A DNA stretch of 10,850 nucleotides from Clostridia bacterium (GTDB taxonomy: Bacteria; Bacillota; Clostridia; Christensenellales; CAG-1252): assembly GCA_016296985.1 (NCBI GenBank), contig JAEDHM010000041.1, positions 1 to 10,850 of the forward strand. The letters are read 5' to 3'. The notes under the pieces are model-generated. The model ran no database searches. It was not told the origin of the DNA and saw nothing but the letters and a program-made list of their open reading frames with translations. The first letter of the stretch is position 1. Every line of letters begins with the position of its first letter. Positions 5,653 through 10,850 of the stretch are shown here, in pieces. Made by a program: the position numbers and the translations under genes.

Positions 5653-6837
5653 ATGATCAGCAAAAAAATGCAGGCAATGTTATCAAAAGGCTCGGCAATT
5701 AGGGCAATGTTTGAGGAAGGAAAACGTCTTTCTGCGTTGTACGGTGCAGAAAACGTCTATGACTTTTCCTTGGGAAACCCCAACACGCCCACCCCTGAAA
5801 AGGTGAAAGAAGCCATAATCGAGGTGCTTGAAGGGGATTCGGTTTCCATTCACGGATATATGCTAAACGCAGGCTATCCCGAGGTAAGACAAGCGGTTGC
5901 GGAAAATATCAACAAAAGATACGGCGCAAACCTTTCTTACGAAAACGTCGTGATGACCGTTGGCGCCGCAGGTGGCTTAAACGTAACCTTGAAAGTTTTG
6001 CTTGACGAAGGGGATGAAGTTATTATTATCGCTCCTTATTTCGGAGAGTATTTGCGCTATATCGACAACTTTGGCGGAAAAGCGGTTATCGTTCCCCCAA
6101 ATCCTCCCACCTTTTTACCCAATATTACCGCTTTTGAAAATGCGATTACCTCAAGGACCAAGGCGGTTATTATCAACACACCCAACAATCCTACCGGCGT
6201 GGTTTACGACGACGAAACCTTAAAGGCAATGGCAGAAGTCCTTGAAAGAAAGGAAAAGGAATACGGCAACGCCATCTATCTCATTTCCGACGAACCGTAC
6301 AGAGAAATCATTTTTGAAGATGCGGTACATTGTTATATACCTCATTATTATAAAAACACAATCGTAGGTTACAGCTACAGTAAAAGCCTTTCTCTCCCCG
6401 GCGAAAGAATCGGTTATTTGATCATTCCTTCCTGTCTTGACTCCTTTGCCGACTTTATCAAGGCAAGCGGTGATGCAACCCGAACTTTGGGTTTTGTAAA
6501 CGCGCCCTCTTTGATGCAAAAGGTTGTGGCGTTGTGTCTTGACGAAAAGACAAACGTAGACTTTTACGCAAAAAACCGTCACGATATCTATACCGCACTG
6601 ACAAAAATGGGTTATCAATGTACCAAACCACAGGGAGCCTTTTACATTTGGTGCAAGGCGCTTGAAGATGACGACAAAGCATTTTGCGAAAGGGCAAAAC
6701 AGTTTAATATTTTGGTAGTACCGGGAACAAGTTTCGGTTGCAAAGGCTGGTTCCGTCTTGCCTATTGCGTAAGCAATCAAACAATACAAAACAGTTTACC
6801 TGCTTTCCAAAAACTAATTGATTCCTACAAAAACTAA
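5653..6837 (+). CDS. PLP-dependent aminotransferase, class I/II (aspartate aminotransferase fold)
   Basis: The 394-residue fold type I aminotransferase has a complete active site. It shows GNPNTPTP (41-48) near the N-terminus and NNPTG with the PLP-binding Asn179. Asp213 and Tyr216 lie in ISDEPYREI, the Schiff-base Lys244 in SYSKSLSLPGERIG, and the substrate-carboxylate Arg368 in GWFRLAY. Full length for the family. Members act on aspartate, alanine, aromatic or other amino acids, and the exact substrate cannot be decided from this sequence. The start at 5653 is chosen over the in-frame ATGs at 5623 and 5626 because GAGGTG lies 5 bases before it and the protein alignment begins there. It appears monocistronic: divergent from the HTH operon upstream and closed by a terminator at 6843-6868. 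Confidence 0.92.
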   Translation: MISKKMQAMLSKGSAIRAMFEEGKRLSALYGAENVYDFSLGNPNTPTPEKVKEAIIEVLEGDSVSIHGYMLNAGYPEVRQAVAENINKRYGANLSYENVVMTVGAAGGLNVTLKVLLDEGDEVIIIAPYFGEYLRYIDNFGGKAVIVPPNPPTFLPNITAFENAITSRTKAVIINTPNNPTGVVYDDETLKAMAEVLERKEKEYGNAIYLISDEPYREIIFEDAVHCYIPHYYKNTIVGYSYSKSLSLPGERIGYLIIPSCLDSFADFIKASGDATRTLGFVNAPSLMQKVVALCLDEKTNVDFYAKNRHDIYTALTKMGYQCTKPQGAFYIWCKALEDDDKAFCERAKQFNILVVPGTSFGCKGWFRLAYCVSNQTIQNSLPAFQKLIDSYKN

Positions 6838-6842
6838 AAAAC

Positions 6843-6868
6843 AAAGGACGGCAATCCCGTCCTTTTTT
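6843..6868 (+). terminator. Intrinsic terminator of the aminotransferase gene
   Basis: AAAGGACGG (6843-6851) pairs perfectly with CCGTCCTTT (6857-6865) around a 5-base loop. The T tract continues to 6868. It starts 5 bases after the stop codon. Confidence 0.9.
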
Positions 6869-6906
6869 GCAAGTGAACGTCACCTTTAATTTTTGGTTAT
6901 ACAAAC

Positions 6907-6941
6907 AAAAAGAGCAAACTTAGTCAAGTTTACTCTTTTTT
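6907..6941. terminator. Second hairpin terminator, probably bidirectional
   Basis: The arms 6907-6921 and 6926-6940 pair over 14 of 15 positions (one C-A mismatch at 6915/6932) around an AGTC loop. T6 is present on the + side (6936-6941) and a T-rich run on the minus side (complement of 6901-6911). On the minus strand its loop region contains the stop codon of the RelE/YafQ-like remnant, so it may be that gene's original terminator. Confidence 0.7.
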
Positions 6942-7114
6942 GAAGTTCGTTCATTTAAGATATTATTCACCGTATCCAAGTTGGTTGAGGATTTCAATAA
7001 GCGTACGCCCTCTACCTTGTAAATAAGTATAAAATCCTCAAAACTCTCATATTGCACTGGTGCAAGACGGTGATTATTAAAATGATTAGGGCGGTATACT
7101 AAAACTATAGAGAG
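6920..7114 (-). pseudogene. Remnant of a RelE/YafQ-family toxin gene
   Basis: The minus-strand frame ending at TAA 6920-6922 is open for 64 codons back to a stop at 7115-7117 and has no ATG. Its centre reads VYRPNHF, then about 14 residues, then EDFILIYKVEG and VRLLKSST. This lines up without gaps, from memory of the family, with the E. coli YafQ region VYKDHPL ... PDWILIYKL ... RFERTGTH. The catalytic His before the PDW motif and the final GTH...F box are lost. The N-terminal half is missing or beyond an in-frame stop, and no antitoxin gene adjoins. It therefore looks like a dead toxin fragment. The match rests on about 10 identical or similar positions, so chance is possible. Confidence 0.45.
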
Positions 7115-7165
7115 TTATTTAAAACTTATTTTTCTAGGGGAAAGAAGGAGAAAATCTTCCTTATT

Positions 7166-7214
7166 TTGAAAAAAAATATTTTTACTTGAATAATAGTCCA
7201 TAATATGATAAAAT
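7166..7214 (+). promoter_or_regulatory. Candidate promoters of the membrane-protein/comEC operon
   Basis: Two overlapping matches exist, each with a 17-base spacer. One is TTGAAA (7166-7171) with AATAAT (7189-7194). The other is TTGAAT (7186-7191) with TAAAAT (7209-7214). They predict starts near 7201 and 7221. Either would leave almost no leader before the ATGs at 7205 and 7223, neither of which has a Shine-Dalgarno sequence. This is compatible with a leaderless transcript. Confidence 0.4.
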
Positions 7215-7222
7215 ATTACATT

Positions 7223-7891
7223 ATGGCAAAGGTAACGAAAAGCAAGTTTTTATTAGGGGTACTTTTGGTGGTCGTGCTCAAGGTCGCTTACTCCCTCATT
7301 CGCGCAACGGTAAAGGCATTGGCTCATATTATCGTATTTTTCGGTTTGTATATTCCCTTGTTTTACAGCGTTTACGGCGTAGGTATGATATTGTGGGGCG
7401 GTTTGAATCTTGACGTAGTTTGTCTTGAAAGCACCCTTTGGTATATCGGACTTGGCTTGTCCTTTGCTTGCTCAATCATAATCACAATTCGCAGTCGCAT
7501 TGCCGAGCCCGTAAGCGAGGTTTTCGCATCCTTCCGTGAAGAAACCTTCCCTTCTTACGAAGAGGAAAAGGAAAGATGGCTTAAAAAACACGGCTACGAT
7601 CCTTCCGCTCGCCGTGTGCAAGAAGAAGCAAGCGCTGAAACTTCTCCCTTAAGCGGTGAAGAATATCTTTCCTATCCTGCATCCTCAACCGATTACGTAA
7701 GAAGTGAATATTCCACAACCTACGGCGGTTACGAAGGGGAGATCGAGGAAGAGGAAAAACCCATTCGCCCCCCTTATTACAGTGCTACCGACCCCGATAT
7801 TTTGATTTACGACTACAAACATCATACTGATTATTACAAGTTTGACGACGACGGTGTACCTCGTTTTGCGCTAAGGAAAAATAAAAATTGA
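7223..7891 (+). CDS. Membrane protein with acidic, Tyr-rich C-terminal tail; function unknown
   Basis: The protein has 222 residues from the ATG at 7223 (228 from an in-frame ATG at 7205; neither has a ribosome site). The N-terminal 90 residues are strongly hydrophobic, with about three or four membrane segments (roughly 6-25, 32-54, 71-88). The rest is soluble: a charged EEEKERWLKKHGYDP stretch, then a low-complexity Ser/Glu/Tyr-rich region with EIEEEEKP, ending in DYKHHTDYYKFDDDG and basic residues. No known domain was recognised. By the positive-inside rule the basic N-terminus suggests that the tail may be cytoplasmic, which is uncertain. Its stop overlaps the TTG start of the next gene (TTGA), so it is translationally coupled to the DUF1624 protein and in one unit with comEC. 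Confidence 0.7.
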   Translation: MAKVTKSKFLLGVLLVVVLKVAYSLIRATVKALAHIIVFFGLYIPLFYSVYGVGMILWGGLNLDVVCLESTLWYIGLGLSFACSIIITIRSRIAEPVSEVFASFREETFPSYEEEKERWLKKHGYDPSARRVQEEASAETSPLSGEEYLSYPASSTDYVRSEYSTTYGGYEGEIEEEEKPIRPPYYSATDPDILIYDYKHHTDYYKFDDDGVPRFALRKNKN

Positions 7892-8988
7892 CACAAAACA
7901 CACGAGTAATTAAAGATACGTATACCAAAGAGCCTAAAAAACGCATATGGGAACTTGACTTCCTTCGCGGATTTTGCATCTTGCTTATGGTTATGGATCA
8001 CTTGTTTTACAATTTGGCAAGTGAAAGTATGTTTGGTTACTCTTGGTCCTTATCAGGGGTGCAAGGCGCCGTAAATGCCGTTGATGCAGCGGTATTTTAT
8101 TTTAACGGCGTACCCATGACGCCCTATATGTGGATTTCCGACTGTTTGATTTTCTTGCTTTTTATAACCTTTACCTTGGTTTCGGTATTCTCCTACAAGA
8201 ACGGAAAAGAAGGCTGGAAAAAGGTTATCGCCGTGGCAAGCGTTTCCCTTGTTATCGTTTTGGCCATGACAATCGTCAACACCTTTATCGGTTACGACGG
8301 CCACGAAATTCTTTATGGTAACGTCAACACCTACGGCTTGCGTGATTGGGTACAAAACTTTGTTTTGTGGATTTTCTTCACCTTGTGTGGCATAAGTTGT
8401 TTCTTCTCAAAAAACAACGTCAAGCGTACCGCCGAGGTGGCTATTTGCGCAGGACTTATCACCCTCGCAACCTATATAGGCGACGAATATTTGGGTATGG
8501 GTGGCATAATCGTTAGATACGGCGTTTTACATATGCTTGCTACCTCGGTGGCAATCTTCACCGTAGTTCAGTTGATTTGCACCGCGCTTATCAAAAATGG
8601 AAAGGCGAGAAAATACACCATTTCCGCAGTATGTTTTGTAATTGGAATCGTGGCTTACGTAATGTACCGCTATTTGTTTAAGGTTGACGTTACTCCAAAC
8701 AACGACTTGGCGTTTTTACACGAAACCTTCAAAACCGGCTATTATTCAAGCGACTATATGGTATTGCTCGAGCAGTTGCCCAAGGTTATGTTTGGTTGCG
8801 CAATCGCGCCTTTCCTGTACAGTGAGAAAAAGACGATGCTCCCGGCCTTAGACAAAAAGTGGCACAAGCCGGTTTGCTTTATGGGAAGACATACTTTGGT
8901 GGTAGTTTTACTTCACCAACTTATAATTACCGGTTTATTGGCTCTTATCAGTTATTTGTGGATAACCCCGGGTAGCTTCGGAATATAA
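7888..8988 (+). CDS. DUF1624 / HGSNAT-like multi-pass membrane acyltransferase
   Basis: The 366-residue integral membrane protein opens with RIWELDFLRGFCILLMVMDH (19-38). This is the hallmark of the DUF1624/HGSNAT_cat family (PF07786), related to the human lysosomal heparan-alpha-glucosaminide N-acetyltransferase. The motif His (His38) is present. About nine hydrophobic segments can be counted, including approximately 81-103, 111-135, 154-173, 213-235, 245-264 and 335-359. The last contains GRHTLVVVLLHQ with His335 and His343, as usual for the family. Members are thought to move acyl groups across the membrane onto glycans or envelope molecules; the acceptor here is unknown. The start is TTG at 7888, overlapping the previous stop (TTGA), with AAGGAA (7873-7878) nine bases before. 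No later ATG precedes the motif at a useful distance. Confidence 0.83.
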   Translation: MTQNTRVIKDTYTKEPKKRIWELDFLRGFCILLMVMDHLFYNLASESMFGYSWSLSGVQGAVNAVDAAVFYFNGVPMTPYMWISDCLIFLLFITFTLVSVFSYKNGKEGWKKVIAVASVSLVIVLAMTIVNTFIGYDGHEILYGNVNTYGLRDWVQNFVLWIFFTLCGISCFFSKNNVKRTAEVAICAGLITLATYIGDEYLGMGGIIVRYGVLHMLATSVAIFTVVQLICTALIKNGKARKYTISAVCFVIGIVAYVMYRYLFKVDVTPNNDLAFLHETFKTGYYSSDYMVLLEQLPKVMFGCAIAPFLYSEKKTMLPALDKKWHKPVCFMGRHTLVVVLLHQLIITGLLALISYLWITPGSFGI

Positions 8989-8992
8989 AATA

Positions 8993-10516
8993 ATGCCTAC
9001 TTACTTAAGAAGAAAAGAAAAGTTTCGTCTTTTTCATTTCCGTTTATTTGCGGTAGTTGCCATTATGGCGCTCTCTGCAATTTTTTTATTGATGGGCAGT
9101 TTGGCGCTTAGGATTATAGCGTTGTTTTTGCTAGTGGGCGTTTTGGTTATTCCCTACTTTCGTAAAAGTTTTGACAGGGCTTTTCTTTTACCTATATTCC
9201 TAATCTTCTTCATATTTTTGTTATATACTCCAATTCGATTTGCCATCGCAAACGCATACACTCTGGACAGCGGTGAATACACTTTTACCGCAAGGGTAGG
9301 CGAGGTATCTTACGTTTACGGAGGAAAGGGTGAAGTAGACTACTACCTACTTACCGATATAAAGGTAGACGGCAAAAAGTATAACGGAGATTGCAAAATA
9401 AAACTTAAGTACAATGACTTCAAACTTGGGGACGTAGTTGAAGCAAAGGGATATATCACAAGCGAAAAGGTCTCCTTTGATGGCAACCAACCTTCGGCAA
9501 ACTACCTTAAGGGAATAAGGTATCAAGCAACTGTTTATCAAATTTTTGGGACGGGCGCAAATAAAAAGGAATTGTCGGAAATCGTACAAGAAAAGGCTCG
9601 GACTCTTTTTGAGGAAAGACTAGGGTATAAAGTCGGGGGATTTTGTACCTCGATGCTTTTAGGTGGTACCGACAAAATGTCTTATGAAGATACGACGGCT
9701 TTTCGACACTCGGGCACCGCTCACGTTTTTGCGGTATCCGGATTGCACGTCGGAGTTTTGATAGGCGGATTTTTGTTTATTATGCGAAAGCTTAGATTTA
9801 AGCCTCTCCTTAAAATAGCCGTAGCAACTCCGATTCTGATTTTTTATGCCTATCTAACAGGCTTTTCCCCTTCGGTTTTAAGGGCAACGGTTATGGTACT
9901 TTACAGTTTGTCTGCGGAAATAGGGGGAAATCGACACGATTTTATCACTTCAATCGCATTTTCCGCTATTGTCGTCTTGCTTGTCAATCCGCTTTACGCT
10001 TTCAGCGTAAGTTTTCAACTCAGTTATTGCGCAGTACTTGGTATAGCAGGTATTCAACCGCCCTTGAAAAGGTATTTCAAAAGAAAGAAGATTCCCCTTG
10101 CCGAAGCGCTCGCCTTGTCATGCTCTACAAGTCTTGCCATAACCCCTTTAGGTGTTTATTACTTTTCTTGGTTTTCCGCACTGTCAATTATACTAAACGT
10201 AATCGTAATTCCAATAATTTCAGTTTTGTACGTGCTGGTATTATGCGAGTTTTTCCTAGCAATGATTATTCCCTCTTTTAAAATTTTATCACGGGCAATA
10301 TATTACGTGGGCGGTACAATTATGGATGGTATAAGTATGGCAAACGATTTGCCCTTTATAGGGTTTGAGGTGCAGTTTACACCCTTTTTAGTTATCCTTA
10401 CCTTTGTTATTCTTCTTTTGATATCCGAACAATGCCTTCTCAGCAACAGGCATAAAAAATGGATAGGCACCCTAGGTACAATGTTCACCGCGCTTGTTGC
10501 CGCCTTTTCCGTCTAG
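8993..10516 (+). CDS. comEC: ComEC/Rec2-family competence channel lacking the metallo-beta-lactamase domain
   Basis: The 507-residue protein has a hydrophobic N-terminus (about 17-85). An OB-like DUF4131 region follows (about 92-183, beta-rich, GDVVEAKGYI at 146-155). The Competence domain (PF03772, about 215-480) has the signatures HVFAVSGLHVGVL (244-256) and GFSPSVLRATVM (290-301). Family members form the inner-membrane channel that takes up single-stranded DNA during transformation. Longer ComEC proteins, such as the Bacillus one of about 776 residues, add a C-terminal metallo-beta-lactamase domain with nuclease function. Here the protein stops after the last helix, and there is no room for that domain before the next gene. 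Such short forms exist elsewhere. The gap to the upstream gene is only 4 bases; the ribosome site is weak, so coupling to the upstream gene is likely. Whether this organism is transformable is not shown. Confidence 0.9.
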   Translation: MPTYLRRKEKFRLFHFRLFAVVAIMALSAIFLLMGSLALRIIALFLLVGVLVIPYFRKSFDRAFLLPIFLIFFIFLLYTPIRFAIANAYTLDSGEYTFTARVGEVSYVYGGKGEVDYYLLTDIKVDGKKYNGDCKIKLKYNDFKLGDVVEAKGYITSEKVSFDGNQPSANYLKGIRYQATVYQIFGTGANKKELSEIVQEKARTLFEERLGYKVGGFCTSMLLGGTDKMSYEDTTAFRHSGTAHVFAVSGLHVGVLIGGFLFIMRKLRFKPLLKIAVATPILIFYAYLTGFSPSVLRATVMVLYSLSAEIGGNRHDFITSIAFSAIVVLLVNPLYAFSVSFQLSYCAVLGIAGIQPPLKRYFKRKKIPLAEALALSCSTSLAITPLGVYYFSWFSALSIILNVIVIPIISVLYVLVLCEFFLAMIIPSFKILSRAIYYVGGTIMDGISMANDLPFIGFEVQFTPFLVILTFVILLLISEQCLLSNRHKKWIGTLGTMFTALVAAFSV

Positions 10517-10542
10517 TTAAAACAAATAAAATAAGCAATGAA

Positions 10543-10562
10543 AAGGGTTGTCTCCAGCCCTT
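10543..10562 (+). other. Hairpin after comEC without U tract
   Basis: AAGGGTTG (10543-10550) and CAGCCCTT (10555-10562) pair over 8 bp, including one G-U pair, around TCTC. No U tract follows on the + strand, so it is at best a weak terminator or mRNA 3'-end stabiliser for the comEC operon. On the minus strand a T-rich run follows, but the stem then has a mismatch. Confidence 0.35.
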
Positions 10563-10615
10563 AAAACCAGTAATAACTATATATTTATTTACAATTATAT
10601 AAGGAATAAAAAAAA

Positions 10616-10632
10616 GAGCGTCGTTGACGCTC
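10616..10632 (-). terminator. Intrinsic terminator of the signal peptidase gene
   Basis: GAGCGTC (10616-10622) pairs with GACGCTC (10626-10632) around a 3-base loop. On the minus strand it is followed by a run of T residues (complement of 10608-10615). It lies 10 bases after the lepB stop codon. A weaker T tract on the + side (10637-10644) may let it also stop comEC transcripts. Confidence 0.88.
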
Positions 10633-10642
10633 CATTATTTTT

Positions 10643-10850
10643 TTAGGATCTAGGCTCGGTTACACGATCAGTTCCGCAAAATTTTCCGTCGGTGTACAAG
10701 AAAATTACCTTTCCGAAAATCCACTCTTGCTTGATGCAACCGTAATCTTCACTGTCAATGCTACCTTGACGATTGTCGCCTAAAACGTACAATTCGCCGT
10801 CCATTACCACAGTTTCTTCGGCAACAAGGGGTTTGTATCCCAAGTCGTTA
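10643..10850 (-). CDS. lepB: Type I signal peptidase, C-terminal part (gene continues past the window)
   Basis: The frame is open to the window edge, so about 68 C-terminal residues are visible. They contain the conserved box E of S26 signal peptidases, LGDNRQGSIDSEDYG, preceded by the usual VMDGELYV strand and followed by IFGKVIFLYT. In the family the Asp and Arg of GDNR and the Ser/Asp of SxDS support the Ser-Lys catalytic dyad; the catalytic Ser and Lys lie in the missing N-terminal part. The usual Arg of SxDSR is Glu here, a tolerated difference in some sequences. The enzyme removes signal peptides outside the cytoplasmic membrane. A TTG at 10843 is not a credible start because a whole enzyme needs the missing part. 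Convergent with comEC. Confidence 0.88.
   Translation of the reverse strand, partial: NDLGYKPLVAEETVVMDGELYVLGDNRQGSIDSEDYGCIKQEWIFGKVIFLYTDGKFCGTDRVTEPRS

Larger units (their letters stand above)
6838..7222. other. Intergenic stretch with two terminators, a toxin remnant and a promoter
   Basis: No intact gene was found in these 385 bases. In order they contain the aminotransferase terminator, a second hairpin terminator (6907-6941), a decayed minus-strand reading frame resembling the C-terminal half of a RelE/YafQ toxin (6920-7114), an orphan AGAAGGAG (7143-7150) with no good start codon behind it, and the promoter candidates of the following operon. The content suggests decay of a former gene at this site. 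Confidence 0.55.

Noticed and set aside
6220..6789. Long minus-strand open frame opposite the aminotransferase
   Set aside because: The aminotransferase has all active-site residues in the other strand. The antisense frame has no domain signature or ribosome site.
7143..7190. AGAAGGAG followed by a tiny TTG-initiated frame
   Set aside because: The frame would code for only seven residues, and the start is too far from the ribosome-site-like sequence. It is more likely chance or a remnant.

Overview
The window looks chromosomal and comes from a low-to-moderate GC Gram-positive bacterium, most likely an uncultivated member of the Clostridia (Bacillota). The supporting signs are strong AGGAGG-type ribosome binding sites, very AT-rich intergenic DNA, intrinsic terminators with long U tracts, and proteins of firmicute type (a YtqB/MnmM-like methyltransferase, a YjjG/YfnB-like HAD hydrolase, ComEC and a type I signal peptidase). 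The taxon below that level is a guess.

Region 1 (1-1850, + strand): a compact overlapping operon encodes a stand-alone VRR-NUC nuclease, a HAD-family phosphatase of the YjjG type and the tRNA wobble-uridine methyltransferase MnmM (YtqB). The first junction overlaps by 8 bases and the second by ATGA. A promoter candidate lies at 17-46.

Region 2 (1811-5380, - strand): an HTH protein of divergent XRE type, a helical TPR-like protein and a VirD4/TraG-type coupling ATPase form one transcription unit. A good promoter lies at 5352-5380 and a textbook terminator at 2330-2349. The ATPase has intact Walker motifs but none of the N-terminal membrane anchor usual in this family. No relaxase, VirB4 or mating-pore gene is visible. 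Downstream, behind its own promoter, is a 98-residue three-helix membrane protein, followed by a hairpin-rich possible RNA element and a bidirectional terminator. This solitary coupling-ATPase locus is the part most likely to be undescribed.

Region 3 (5315-6868): after a divergent AT-rich intergenic region comes a monocistronic PLP-dependent class I/II aminotransferase with its own terminator.

Region 4 (6838-7222): an intergenic stretch holds two terminators, a decayed RelE/YafQ-like toxin fragment on the minus strand, and the promoter of the next operon.

Region 5 (7223-10516, + strand): a three-gene membrane-protein operon encodes an unrecognised protein with an acidic, tyrosine-rich cytosolic tail, an HGSNAT-like (DUF1624) acyltransferase-type membrane protein starting with TTG, and a ComEC DNA-uptake channel that lacks the C-terminal metallo-beta-lactamase domain. 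The window ends in the C-terminal part of a type I signal peptidase gene on the minus strand.

Several genes handle DNA (VRR-NUC, coupling ATPase, HTH protein, ComEC), but they lie in different transcription units. A common pathway is speculation.
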